The position numbers and the translations under genes are program-made. The notes under the pieces are model-generated. The model did not search any database. It had not been told where the DNA came from and saw only the letters and a list, made by a program, of their open reading frames with translations. 64,000 nucleotides of DNA from Bidens hawaiensis (taxonomy: Eukaryota > Streptophyta > Magnoliopsida > Asterales > Asteraceae), in assembly GCA_021521415.1 (NCBI GenBank), contig JAIQDT010007612.1:1-64000 (forward strand). The letters are read 5' to 3'. Within the stretch, counting starts at the first letter, position 1. Every line of letters begins with the position of its first letter. This document shows, piece by piece, positions 45,188 through 58,169 of this stretch.

Positions 45188-48100
45188 ATGTCTGATAACC
45201 CAGACGCCACAATCTCCCCCAGCAGACGCCGTGTAAAATCATTAGTCATGTCCACTTTGAAGAAGACCGGCAAGGGAAAATGGGCTGCTAAGGCCTCGTC
45301 GGAGGAGGTGGGGAAGGGCAAGACAGTGAAGAGGTGGGATGAGATTCCCTGCAAGTTGAGACAGTCTGATTTCGACAGTCTCATCGCCTCTCAGGGTTTT
45401 CTCCCTGAGTACGGCTGTATGCTCCCGGCGGCCGGGCAAACGGCGGCAGATCCGCCCACCGGCTATATCTCCTTATATTGCCATTTTTTCACTCACTGCA
45501 ACCTTCGTCTCCCGATGACAAGGTTTATGGGTGCGCTGCTTCAATTTTATGGGATTCACATATCCCAAGTCCATCCTTTTGGACTTGTGCGTATGACTCA
45601 TTTTGAGTTCATGTGCAAAGCTCAGCGCGAGGAGCCAACCCCTCGGCGCTTTCAATTTTTTTATAAGCCAAAAATCCAAGATTCTTGGTTCTCATTCGTT
45701 CCTCGCAGTCAGAAGGTCAAGTGCTGCATTGTTTCCTTCAAGAGCCTTCATGACTGGTCTGAGAAATTTTTCTATATTAAGGCTGGTGTGATTCCCATCC
45801 GCATGACCATGCGCGCGATCACTTCTGCGCCCGCGGATGTGAATGTTTTTAAGAACCCAACTGGCGCATGGGTTAATAAGTTGACTGCTGAACCATCCCC
45901 CGCCAAGAATATTTGCGAGGAAGCGCTGGTGGGGGTTGGCATGAGCAGGAGGTGGGCCGACAGCGCGACTGAGCCTGTTATCCAAGTTGACGGATTATGT
46001 GAGTTATTAGCTCATTGCATTATTTCTGCGTGAATATAATTCGTTTTGCTGATATCATTTGTCTTGTTTTATGCAGTGAGCAAGGAGTACGTCCACGCCG
46101 CCTATGATGAGCATATGGAGGGTGGCTCTGTCGCGCTGGGCGCTGGGGAAGTTGGCTTCCCCGATCGCTTCGCTGATATGTTCATCCCTGTTGATTTGGG
46201 ATTTTGCTTTGACAGCGATGCGCCTGGTAGGCCTTTGTACTTATGCTTATGCCTTTAGATTACCAAATTTGGTTAACATTTCTGTTGCACGTATTGTAGA
46301 TGCGCTTGAGAACTATGAGCTGGAGCTCGCGGAAGAAGAGGTGGAGGAGGAAGCTGAGGTGCCACAACTCAAGCGTAAAGCTAAAGGGAAAACTGGCGCA
46401 GGGGCCAGTAAAAATCAGAAGAAAAATGATGCCCATGTTGCTCAGGATCCTCCTACTCAGGCGAAGGGACTTAGGAAAACCAAGGGGTTTACCTCCAAGG
46501 TTTCCTTGTCTTCTTTGCCTCAAGGTGTGGGCAGTCCTCCTGTCCACACGAGGTATGGTGCCGCCACCTCCTCTCTTCGCGCGGCGGAAAAGGGAAGCGG
46601 CGCTGCGCCTGCTGTTTCCTCTTCAACAGGAATACTTTGTTTATACTTTATGGTTTTATGAGCGTGATTCCGATAGAGTTATTAATGAATCTTTGCTCAC
46701 TCAAATGTTTGTAGAGCCGACGACCTTGGTGGATCAACCTCAGGCGCAACAAGGTACCGAGGCTGCGCCGACGGTTGCTTTGAAGTCCCCTGTTTTGCCC
46801 TCAAAAAGGGGGAAAATGGACTTCATGGCGATGTTTAACTCGCGAATGGCGGTGCGCCAAGGTATATATTGCGCTTTTATTTTCTGACTTTTTTCTTTTT
46901 AGATCAAGTCTTGAATCATTCCTCTTTGTTGGTTTTTTCATAGGCATTATAGCTGGCACACAAGCTGCTGGCGGCACTGCTGGCGCCGGCGCCAGCGCCG
47001 TTGGTTCTGCTCCTGCTCCTGCAAGCACTGAATCTCCCCTCATTGGGATTACTAAGGAGCAGGAGGCTGTTTTACGCGCTGATCTCGCGGCGTCGAGACC
47101 TCCCTCACCTCCTCCTGCGCGCAGCCCTCCTCGCGAGACTGGTTTTGATTTTTCCAGGTCGCAGGAGAAAAGGCCTGTTACAGAGGAAGATGAGGAGGCC
47201 CATTTTGAAGACTCCGATGGCGGACGCGCAAGCCCTGTAGCGCCACGAGATTTCGTGGCGCAGTCTTCTCGTGGGGCTGGCGCTGACTTTTCTGCTTGCT
47301 CCCCGCAGGTATAAGTTCGTTTTGCTCCGCTGCGCGGACTTCCATATTAGTGTTTAGATGACTAGAACGTTGCTTTGTGTTTGCAGGAAGCCGATCACAT
47401 ATACCGCCCGAGATGGAATATTACTGAGGATAGCTCATTTCAGTCCATGGGGGTGTGTGAAGACTTCTGGGCTCACTCCGTGCCTCCAGCTGAAAGGAGG
47501 TTTCAGGAGGAGCGCGCCCGCGTGGACTTGCTCAACGACCATCTTTTCGCTGGGTCAGAGTTCTTTGCTGCCTCCCAAGAGCTTCGCTATGATTATGTAA
47601 AGGTGCGTGATGCTCTAGCGGAGGCCAAGCAAGTGGCTAAGGTATCTGCTTGGAATCATTCTGACGCTCGAGAGAGAGCTGAGAAACTCCAAGCAGAACT
47701 CAGCGATAACCGAGCAAGTGCCAACGCTGCCTTCGTGAAGCGCGGGCATGAGCTGCAGGCTGCGCGGGAGAAGCTGCAGGCAGCAGAGGCGGACGCGACC
47801 AAGTATGCGCAGCGAGTGCGCGACTTGGAGCTGGATGCAGAGGCGCGTGACCAAGCACTTGTGCAGTCTATCACTGACAAATCTTCATTAGAGAGTGAGG
47901 TTGCGCGCCTGAAGAAGGAGCTTGAGACCGCGCGGGCAGAGAAGGATGAAGCCCTGGCGACGGCAGCATCTAGCCAAGAAGCGCTCGATGCTGCGCGAGC
48001 GGAAAGGAAAGAGGCCTTGGCGGCAGCAGCGTCCGACAGAGAGGAGCTGAAACAGACCAAGGAAACTGTTGAGTTGTTAAACTCTCAGATTCCTGCTCTT

Positions 48101-48754
48101 GAGACGTCTGTTTCTTCCCTCGCGCAGGATCGCCAATGGCTAGTCTCACAGGGTATGACTCGTTGCGCTTATGCGATGAAATACTCAGACGAGTTTCAGA
48201 CCCTTGTGATGGATTGCAACGCTGCCTCGCGCTTGGTGGGTCGAGCTGAAGGGTTTAAGGATGGCTGTGAATATAGCATGATGAAGAAGAACCCATCCGA
48301 CTACCCTTATCAGCTCGACGTTGTCTGCGCGGACATGGCCGAGGTGGGGGAGAAGTATTTGAATACTCCCATTCCCATCCTTGAGCAGGTATTTTAACCT
48401 TAATGAGTTTACCTTGACTTATTTTCCTAGTCTTTTTGTACTCACACTTTTCCTTATGCTTTGCAGATAGCCTTGCTTACTGATCAGCCCGATCTCGGCG
48501 CTCTAAAGAAATTACTTGACGAGTGTGAAGGGGCTGGTGGCGGCGATGATGGCGCGGGCAATGCTGCCTCTGCTGGCGGCTCTGGCGTGGCCAAAGGACC
48601 CGCTCCTGACACTATTGTGATAGAAGACGACTCCATTCAAGATGAACAGCTTGACTATGGCAAGTTTGGAGATGACGAGGAGCGGGCTGCGCCAGATGCT
48701 GAGGGAGGTAATGATGAGGGCGATGAAGAGGCTGATGTCGACATAGAGACTTGA
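45188..48754 (+). CDS. Antisense spliced gene of element B (7 exons, 1,030 aa, one donor mutated)
   Basis: Exons: 45188-45998, 46077-46226, 46300-46629, 46715-46861, 46944-47308, 47387-48388, 48467-48754. They total 3,093 nt without an internal stop. Introns are 73-85 bp. Domains: residues 1-270 gypsy-type transposon-like region (GYISLYCHFFTHCNLRLPMT; QDSWFSFVPRSQKVKC); then a Lys/Glu-rich and Pro/Ala-rich linker; EADHIYRPRWNITEDSSFQS at about 602; coiled coil to about 860; acidic C-terminus. Intron 3 begins GA instead of GT (46630), where element A has GT. Retaining this intron would end translation after ILCLYFMVL, so this copy may give a protein of roughly 380 residues. It is convergent with gag-pol. 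Function unknown. Confidence 0.8.
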
Positions 48755-49560
48755 GAAGCCCTTCATGTTTTTTTTTTATTTGCAGTTTGTATCTCATCAT
48801 TTTGTAAATTTGTAACCTTCTATGTTTTGGAATGAAATTTTGTTTTTCTCTTATTCGCATCTTGCGCATTCCCCATTCATCTCTTTATATTGCATGTTTG
48901 CTTGTTGAATATAAGATATGCTTGCATGTTGAAATAAGAACAAGGTTGTAAAGAAATTATTTTACTTAATCCTTGTCATATTTTAAGTGATTTTGCAATA
49001 TCCTGACTATGTTGACACGTGCCTTGGCGTTTCATTATTCCTCTTTTGCGCGACGTTATCGCGCATTTATTATAGGGAATTATGAGTTTTTTAGCCTTTA
49101 CGTGTCAGTATGTGTTACTCTGATATCCATTACAATTCCATGCGCGACCTCGACCTGAGACCTTAACAACTATGTTTTGGCATGTGCTTTGCCTTAGTTG
49201 TGCTTAGCTATTTTTATAGTCTAGCTGCGGAGCATGTAGGATGGATCTTGTGAGTGATTTGAGCTAAGGCTCATATTATTGGGCTAAGGCCCTGAGCTAA
49301 GGCTCATATTATTGGGCTAAGGCCCTGACGTTTTAGAGTTAAAACTCGTTAACGCGTTTGAGCTTGAAGCTCGCGCATGTATGTTTTACTTCGTTTTATT
49401 TTTGTTTTGATGTCAATACAATGTTGTCATATTGCTCAAAATTAATAAAGGGAAGTGTGAAACATGTATGCAAAAGGTAATAGAACACACATTAAGAGAA
49501 GATAGCGCGTATCATTATTCATAATGGCTTAAAAAGCCTTGATTACAAACTTGACAATTT
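48755..49560. other. Spacer between antisense gene and integrase in B
   Basis: No coding. It is similar to 15026-15967 of element A, but the 172-bp unit occurs once. A short segment with GAGCTAAGGCTCATATTATT is doubled at about 49259-49325. Polyadenylation-like words (AATAAAGG, AATGAAAT) occur on the + strand. Confidence 0.65.
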
Positions 49561-49666
49561 TTACATGAAACATTTTCTAAGCTGTGCTGCGTTCCATGCG
49601 CGCGGGATCTTCTTTCCATTCAAATCTTTTAAAGCGTATGCGCCTTTTCCCAATTCTTCCGAGACT

Positions 49667-51722
49667 TGTGACAACTGCCCAATCCGACCCGACCCAGGTA
49701 CCCGTTTTCGAATCCGATTCTTTTTATGATTTAAAATTTGATTATTAATCTTTGTAAATTTAACATTAAATAAATTATATATAATTATATATATTTTTTT
49801 ATTACTTACTAATAATAATAATTTCTTTCCCGCCTCTTTCTCTTTCTTGTCGCCGTCCCGCCTCTTTTCTCTCTTGTCGCCGTCCCGCCCCTCTGCCTAA
49901 CCCTTGAGCTTGAAACCCCTTTTTCCCTACTCTTTGCTTGTCCTTTGGTTCTTCCCGCCTAAGGATGTCTGCGCAGCTCCACGCGCCAGACTCCTTAACA
50001 AGGAAGCCTGCGTGAAGACCAGCTGTTCCTGCGATACGCGAGACGAACTCTTCTCGCAGCGCGCTAAGAATTTGTAGTTCTTCTCGCAGCGCGCTAAGAA
50101 TGGTAGTTCTTCTCGCAGCGCGCTGAGAATGGTAGTTCTTCTCGCAGCGCGCTAAGAATTGTAGTTCTTCTCGCAGCGCGCTAAGAATTGTAGTCCTTCC
50201 CGCGACGCGCTAAGGATTATAATTCTTCCCGCGGCGCGCTAAGGATTGTTCTCTGTCTGCCTTCGCCCTCGCGCGTGCGCTCGTATCTTCTCGCGCTAGA
50301 CCTTAAATCTTTTCTTCTGTTTAGGTCAGCCTGTATTCTTTTGAGATATCTTATCTTTTGTTTGAGCTTTAGGTCAGTTCCAACATCTGTCCGAAAAGCC
50401 ACTTTCGGCGCAGTATGCGCACCAATCCTATTGGTTGACAGAAAAAGTGACTGACATAATCTTTTGAAATCTTCTTTTGCATGTCTTGAACAGTGTTTTA
50501 CCTGACACCTCCCATGCTTTGACCTGTAACCTGTCAGCTTTTCCCCCATCCCCTGCAGCTGCCGGCATATCTTTGGATATCTTTTGCTTTTGTTTTCTTG
50601 TGCTTTTAAATATCTTTTGTTTGATTTATTAAGATCTTTTCCTCCTTTTTAGGGATTGTGTTCCCTAGGGTTTTCCTATAAATAAAACTATTTTCTTGTT
50701 TGTTAACACTACACACACTACACTTAAACTCTCCCTGAATCTTTCTCCCTTTGCTCTCTGCCGAAGATCCTCAGCGCCTCTCTTTGCCTCCGTCTTCTCT
50801 TCTGTTCTGCCCAGAATCTCGGTAAATATAAATATAATTTTTTTTAATTTGTTTAACTAACATAAAATCGATACTTACTGCATATATTCAAGACATAAAA
50901 CCAATCGTTAAACCAATAAACTTTTATTTATAGGTTAACTTGTGCTTGTTTAAAAGTTGGTTCTTGCATTATCTTTCAACACACCTTTTTCAGGTGAGTA
51001 ATCTCGTACTTAATCCCCTTTTAATTTTTACTTTTTGGGATGTTCATGTGTTCGTACAACTTGAGTCTTAAACTTGTTTATGAAATTTATGTGCGCAAAA
51101 CCCCATGTGTTATGGACGTTTACTTGGCTGTTTATTTGTATGTGTGAATCATTAACCGCTTTGTTCGGCCTATTCCGAAGTTTTCATGGATCCATTAGAT
51201 GAACACGGGAGACCTATCGTTTACGGTTTTCTTGTTTTCTTACACATGCACGTATGATTTATCGTTTTTGTGCTCAATTGGGAGCACGGATTGAACTATG
51301 AGCTATGATCTAAGGCTTGATCACAATCTGATTACACCCTATGTTAAACCCCAGTTAAGCACATGTTGCGCGCAGTGTTTATTATTATCTATTTATATCT
51401 ATTAAACTTGATTTCTCACCGACACGCAAGTGTTGACGTTTTATTTTAACACATGTTCAGGTTTGCTGTAGCTGCTTTTGGGAATCTCAAGGACACGTAG
51501 GACGTTTTCTTTTTGTTTGGACCTAGATTAAAATGTAACAAAACAAATTATGTTATTTGAATATTTTAAGTTATGACATGATTTATGTTACTTTACGATT
51601 CGTGTTCTGCGCGTGCGCAATGAAAATGTATTTATTAAATATTGACACCCAAATAGTGTCACGAGTAATGAAACAATACGTGGCGCCCCGATGTATAATC
51701 CGCCATCGGTCGGGGTGTTACA
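49667..51722 (+). mobile_element. Solo LTR (2,056 bp) nested in integrase of element B
   Basis: It begins TGTGACAACTGCC and ends GTGTTACA, flanked by AGACT (49662-49666 and 51723-51727). Element A has an uninterrupted integrase here, with AGACT once. No internal coding domain is present, so an LTR-LTR recombination product is likely. A run of about seven units with TTCTCGCAGCGCGCTAAGAA lies at 50040-50240. TATAAATA is at 50677-50684. It is not related to the LTRs of A, B or C. Confidence 0.85.
50677..50684 (+). promoter_or_regulatory. TATA box of the solo LTR
   Basis: TATAAATA about 1.0 kb into the LTR, followed by a pyrimidine-rich leader. It sets the LTR orientation as +. Confidence 0.55.
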
Positions 51723-54700
51723 AGACTTGATAAGGTCCCTCCCAATTGGGGGACATCTTTCCCGGGGGTATCGCGCGGCTAGCTTCATTGTTTCGAAGGA
51801 CAAAATCATTCTTCTTGAAGTGGCATTCTTTCACGCGCTGATTGTAATACTTTTCTAGTTTTTTCTTGTATTTGGCTTCACTGATGATAGCCGCTTCTCT
51901 GCGCCCTTCAAGTAAGTTGAGATCCAACCTTCTTTCGCGCTCGTTATCAATCTTACTCATCATGAGCACTCTATGGGATGGGCATCCAATTTCTGCTGGA
52001 ATCATAGCCTCCGTTCCATAGGTTAGGCTGAACAGGGATTCGCCATTGCTGGTTTTGCTTAATGTCCTGTGCGCCCACAGGACATTAGGTAGCTCCTCGA
52101 CCCATGAATGGGATTCTCCCTCCAACCTTTTCTTCAGCCCATTTAGCAAGCTTTGGTTCGCGCGCTCCACTTGGCCATTCCCCTGAGGGTGGTATACTGA
52201 AGTGAAGATTTGGTTGATGCGCAATTCCTTGAGCTAGCTGGATATCTTCCTGTCAGTGAATTGTTTGCCATTGTCGCTCACAATTTCCATGGGCAGGCCA
52301 AAACGGCATATGATGTGGCCCCAGATAAATTGCTTCATCGCCTCGGCTGTGATTTTTGCTAGTGGCTTGGCTTCAACCCATTTTGTGAAATAGTCTACTG
52401 CCACTACCAAAAATTTTACTCGCCCTTGCGCTTGCGGTAGGGGACCCACAATATCGATTGGCCATTTGTGGAAAGGCCATGCGGAGGTCACCGGAATCAA
52501 GTTGTTCTTTGGCCGTATGGTGTTTGGCGCATAGCTCTGACACGCTTTGCATTTTTGGATCTCTTTTAACGCGTCCAAGTACATGCCTGGCCAATAGTAA
52601 CCTGCGCTCATTGCCTTGGCAACAACCATGCGCGGGCCAGCATGTATTCCACAGATTCCTTCGTGTATCTCTCTGATCACATAGCTTGCTTCCTCAGCAT
52701 CTAGGCATTTCATGAGCGGTCCAAGATAAGAGCGTCGATATAATGTGCCATCAAGCAGTTCATAGTTCTGCGACTTGCGTCTTATCTTCCTCGCTTGTGC
52801 GCGATCGTCCGGTACCTTTCCCTCCTTCAAGAATTCCATTATTGGAGTTATCCATGATGAAGGGGTTGTATGAATTACAAGGACAGACTTCGCTCCCACC
52901 GACGGGTTGCTCATTACTTCTACCCTGACATCTTTGCCAAAGTGATCGAAGCTGGTTGATGCCATCTTACTCAGCGCGTCAGCAGACTTGTTTTCACTGC
53001 GCGGAATATGTATGATTCTGAAGAAGTCAAATTGCTCGATGAGCATTTTCGCCTGCTCTAGATACAGATGCATGGTGTTCTCCTTGGCATCATAAAGGCC
53101 ATTGACCTGTGCTGCTACCAAGTATGAATCAACATGGGCCTCTAGCTTTTTAACTCCGAACTTGTGCGCGATGCGCAGACCAGCCAGCAGGGCTTCATAC
53201 TCAGCTTCATTGTTGGTGCTCTTGAAATCCAACCTGATTGCGTAAGTATACTCATGACTTTCTGGATCCACCAGCTTGAGGCCTGCGCCGGACCCTTCAT
53301 TGTTTGAATCTCCATCAGTGAATAATCTCCAAACATTTTCTTCATTATTGGCTCGAGGAGGGTCTACCTCGCGCTGAGCCTCTTCAATTTTTCCTTCAGG
53401 GATTTCTGCGATGAAATCAGCTAAGACTTGTCCCTTTATTGCTGGACGGGGCTTATAGGCGATCGTGTGCTCTCCTAATTCCAGCGCCCATTTTGTCAGC
53501 CTTCCTGAGAGCGCGGGACGCCGCAAGACTTGCTGGATGTTGTAACCAGTCAGAACTTCAATAGGATGACCATTGAAATATCTATGAAGCTTGCGCGACG
53601 CGTGTGTTAGTGACAAAACTAACATTTCCTTGATGGAGTAGCGCGTCTCAGGATCTGTCAGCACCCGACTCACATAATAGATTGGTGTTTGGATTCCCTT
53701 GCGATCCACCAACAACACTGCGCCGATGGCGCGCTCTCCTCCTGACAGGTACAATGTTAAAGTTTCGCAAGGAAGTGGAGCTGTGAGCGCAGGCAGATTT
53801 ATCAGACATTCTTTTATCTCACTGAAAGCTTGCTCGGCCTCAGGCGTCCACTTGAATTGGCTTTTCTTTAGGCAATTTCTCAATGTGTTAACGAATGGGG
53901 TAGATTTGCTTGCATGGTTCGCTAGGAACCTGTTGATTGATACCAATCTACCATTCAACTTTTGAACTTCTTTCATGGTGGATGGTGAGGGCATGTCAAG
54001 GATAGCCTCCATCTTCTCTGGGTTCACCTTGAAACCATCCTTGGTGACCATTACACCGAGAAATTTCCCTTCTTCTACGCCAAATGTGCATTTGCTCGGG
54101 TTGAGCTTCATGTATACTTCCTTTAGGCGCCAAAGGGTTTCTTCGATGTCTTTGAGCATTTGTTTTTCCTCCCTGCTTTTGATCACCAAATCATCCACGT
54201 AGACTTCTAGGTTTCTTCCAATTTGCTCGTTGAAAACCGCGTCCATGAGTCTTTGGTAGGTGGCTCCCGCATTCTTCAAACCAAAGGGCATTTTTGTGTA
54301 ACAAAAAACACCCTTGTCGGTTCTGAAGGCAGTCTTGTCCTCATCTTGTGGTGCCATTTGAATTTGGTGATAGCCCTTATAGGCATCCAGAAAACATTTG
54401 AGCTTAAATGGCGCCACGGAGTCCACCTTCGTGTCAATGTTTGGGAGGGGGTAACAATCTTTTGGACATGCTTTGTTGAGGTCTTTGAAGTCAATGCATA
54501 TCCTCCATGACCCGTTGCTCTTCTTTACCATCACAGGATTGGCTACCCATGTCTGGTATCGTATTGGGCGGATGATGTTTGCGCGCAGTAGATCCTCTAC
54601 TTGCTCATTCATGGCCTTTGCCTTCTCATCCCCCATGATTCTCTTCTTTTGAGCAATTGGCTCTACGGACTTGAGCGTGTTGAGAGAATGTTGCGCCAGG

Positions 54701-57135
54701 TCTCGCGGAACCCCAGTCATATCGGAATGTTGCCATGCGAAGACCGACATATACGTTGTGAGCAATCTTTTCATTCTCAACCTTGTGTCGTCTGATATCG
54801 TAGCTCCAATTGTGATTGTTTGCTCTGGGAATTTTGGGTTGAGAATCCATTCCTCTGGCGCGTTGCTTGCCATTGGAAGTTTCATTCTCCCTTCCCGCGG
54901 AATACATGTCACTGCGCACAAATGATCTCGGTATACAAATGTTACACCTGTTGGTGTTGGGAACCCCAACGCGCCGTGCGCTGGCGACGGTATGGCGTTG
55001 AATTGGGCAATCGTTCCTCTACCCAAGATCATATTGTGGCATGAAGTGGTGGGCAAGACCAAGAAGTTGACAATTTCAGCTCGCTTGTGTTTCTCATCCC
55101 CCATAGTTAGTTCAAATTGTATCTGACCTAAGGGGTGAATGATTTCATTTGAAACACCCGAGATTGGTGCATTCACAATTTCGAGCCTTGCTTGGTCTGC
55201 TGGATCCAACTTCCTGAAACATTGCTCATACATGATGTCTGATTCACTGCCAGTGTCCACCAGGACTTTTGACGCTTCATAATGAGCAATGTGTGTAGTG
55301 ATGACTAGAGGACTGCTGATAGAAGGGCCTCCCCTGATTTTTGGGAAGATTACTTGTTGCTCGCGCCAATCTCCTTGGACTTGCGCGCTTCTCTTTCTCG
55401 ATCTTTGCCCTTGCCTTCCTCCCTCGGCTACACAGATTCTTTTGAACTTTTTGCTGGCTGAGGCTCCATCTGGTTGTTCATTCTCTGGTCTTGGGTTTTT
55501 CACCAGGTGAGCCAACTTGCCTGATTTCACGTCTCTTTCAATCGCATCCTTCAAATGGTGGCATGCATCGGTGTTGTGCCCTGTGGACTTTTGAAACTCA
55601 CAATACTTGCCACTGTTTGGTGATCACTTATATTGTAGCGGCTTGGGGCTTTTAAACTGGACATTCTCTGTGCTTAACACTTGTGAAGGCGTTTTAGTGA
55701 GGGGAGTCCATATTCTTGGTAGAGGTCTGTTAGGCTCTCTGCCGCCTTCCCTCTTGTCACCCTCTCCGCGATTACGACTGTCTTTTTGGGGCTGGGATGA
55801 GCTTTGTTGCGCCTGCTTTTCTGCGGGAGAAAAACTGGTTTGTTGCAACCTGGACCATACAGAGTTTTGTTTGCCCCTCCTTTCGTTGTTGCGCGGTGTT
55901 TCTGCTTGGTGCCCTCTTTCTCTTGCTCTATCTTGGGCAATTTGTTTTTCATTTCGCGCGAAAACTCGCGATGCTTCCATTAGCTTGGCCCAAGTGGTTG
56001 GCATCCCATCTCTGCTCACGAGAGCTCTGCGGAGTTGATCACTGCGCGCACCTTGTATAAAGGCCACGCGCAAGAGTTGCTCAGTGATACCTCCAATTGC
56101 AAGAGATTCCTGATTGAAACGAGTTATGTAGTCTTCAATCGTTTCATCATTCCTGCGCACGCAGTGCATGATGTCATCAGGGTCGCGCGTGTGTCTGCGC
56201 TGCTGTACGAAGTGAGCTTGGAACTTCTCCAATAGCTCTTCGAACCCATCGATTTGCCCAGTCGGCAAGCTTTCGAACCAGACACGCGCCGCGCCTGTGA
56301 GGCAGCGAGAAAACATGTGACACCATGTTGGCATCGTCCAGCTTTCTAGGTTTCCAGTGTTATAAAAACCTTTTAAGAAATCGTCTGGATCTGTTGTGCC
56401 ATCGTACTTGCCCAACCCACTTGGCATCTTGGTTTTGTGTTGAATGGGAGCCTTCGCGAAGCGCTCAGTGAATTTTGAATGCTTCACCAAGATGGCTGGC
56501 CTGTACGGTGTGGTTACGTCCACTTGCCCTCTCGCTGGTGGGTTGTACGGTGTGTACAGATCCAGATCGGCTTTGGCTCCAGGCGCCATGTTCATTTGCG
56601 CGCGGAGCTGTGAGCCTCCTGCATGAGTATCTCGCGTCTTCCTCATGCTGTGCACTTCTTCATCACTAAAATCAGCGTGTTCAGTGTGAACAGAGTGACC
56701 ATCTTCCGGCGCGCGCGCCCTTTTTGTTGTTCCTTGAATGGTTTGCTTATCAAACGCGAGCCTTTGTGTTAGGTCGGCTAACTTTTTGTGTTTGACCAGC
56801 TCATTGTATTTGTCCATTAAACGCCGTTGTTCGTTTATGAGCCATTCTTTAGGGTCATTTGTTTCATCTTCTGGACCCATTGGTCCTTTTTGTTTCGCGC
56901 CGGTCAAATTTTGGAACGTGAGATCGTCTGGAGGAGTTTCAGTCTGGCTATGAGGAGTTGTGATGAAGGGATGGTTACTGGTGGTGCGCGCAGAATCACG
57001 CGGCACCCTCAGAAACTGCTGTCCCTCATTAACATCCTCACGCTCAATATCCTCCAGAACTTGATCGCTGTTTCGAACACCAGAAACCATGGTGAAGTTT
57101 TTCAGAGAGAACTGATGAGATTTTGTTGCCGTTGT

Positions 57136-57153
57136 AACAGGTGATGGCGCCAA
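57136..57153 (-). other. Primer binding site of element B
   Basis: On the minus strand TTGGCGCCATCACCTGTT follows the 5' LTR directly. It shares TTGGCGCCATC with A and C. Confidence 0.75.
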
Positions 57154-58169
57154 TGAAGAAACGTGAATCGGCTCACTGGTAGACGATCAACTTTCCTCGG
57201 GTATGAGTATGCTATTTCACCGATGGTTATCCGGAGTATGAGTTCTTCCACCTACAAAACGAGCAGCACCGTGAACTTAACCCTCAGAAAGGGACAGAGG
57301 GGTCCTCTTTGGGGTAACCCTCCGGTGTGAGAATAAGAGATTGTAGGAGAAGATAATAATAATCTGAGAGTGAGTAAGGAATTGGAATGTATTTTCTTGC
57401 TTACCTCCCCTTGTGGAGGTGGTGTGGTATTTATAGTGTTAGGGTTTCCAATGATTGGGCTCAGATCCCATTAGGGCCTTTTTGGCCTCCTCCTATTGCT
57501 TTGCGCCACGTGTCCTTAGGACACCTGGTGCTTTTTCATTGATTATTCTCTGACCCAGGCATTTTACCTGACCCATGTGCAATCACGTGGTAGCACATGG
57601 GTTTTGCTGAGTTGTCCACCTTTCATTGGCAGCTGTCAACATCAGCATATTCTTATTCCTTAAAGGATACCTTCTGGAAGGTTGTCTGACGAGCACAATC
57701 AAGGTTGTCCTTATCCTGATTTGGATAAGGACGAGGTTGATTATGTGCACGTGTGATATGCGCCTATCCTGAGGATGCGCGAAGTCTTCTCTTTATTCTC
57801 ACGCGCAGATGTTTCATGAGCAGATGTGATATGCGCAAGCATATGTAATGTGCGCCACGCGCAGATGTGATATGCGTGAGCATATATGATGCGTGAGCAT
57901 GCGATATGCGCCACGCGCAGATGCGCCACCCGCAGATGTGATATGCGTGAGCATATATGGTGCGCGAGCATGTGATACGCGTGAGCATATGTGATGCGTG
58001 AGCATATATGATATGCGTGAGCATATGTGATGCGTGAGCATATGTGATATGTGCCGTGCGTATAGGTTTTGGCTTTGTGCCTTCATGATATCTTGATTTC
58101 AAGCCTCTTGTCTATATCTTGTGGGTTGACCCGCCCCGCTCGATGTTAAGGCGGGTACATACCTCTTCA
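57154..58169 (-). repeat. 5' LTR of element B (1,016 bp)
   Basis: Complete LTR with TGAAGA and TCTTCA ends. It is 18 bp longer than its partner because of an extra minisatellite unit near 58005. TATA complement at 57428-57435. Confidence 0.95.

Larger units (their letters stand above)
49561..57090 (-). pseudogene. gag-pol: Gag-pol polyprotein of element B (1,822 codons, two stops, interrupted)
   Basis: Start ATG at 57090 (MVSGVRNSDQVLEDIERED). After removal of the inserted solo LTR and one AGACT, the frame runs unbroken to TAA at 49561-49563 except for TGA at codon 489 (55624-55626) and TAG at codon 1619 (52234-52236). Element A has sense codons at both places (Gly and Trp). Domains: gag capsid around codon 220; zinc knuckle near 500, with Gln in place of the first His (CEFQKSTGHNTDAC); protease LVDTGSESDIMY near 610; RT with YVDDLVI near 963; RNase H with FTDGDSNNEG near 1260 and NNEAEYEALL; integrase HHCC near 1480-1510 and DDE at about 1564, 1600 and 1640. 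The C-terminus is WNAAQLRKCFM. The single gag-pol frame is common in this lineage. Confidence 0.92.
43616..58169 (-). mobile_element. Element B: nearly complete Ty3/gypsy Tat element with antisense gene
   Basis: Both LTRs (43616-44613 and 57154-58169) are complete and flanked by GTAGC duplications (43611-43615 and 58170-58174). Between them, in minus orientation, lie PBS, gag-pol in one frame, spacer, antisense gene (+ strand), promoter region and PPT. A 2,056-bp solo LTR of another family is inserted in integrase. It is the reference copy for the family to which A belongs. Two in-frame stops in gag-pol make this copy non-autonomous. Confidence 0.95.
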
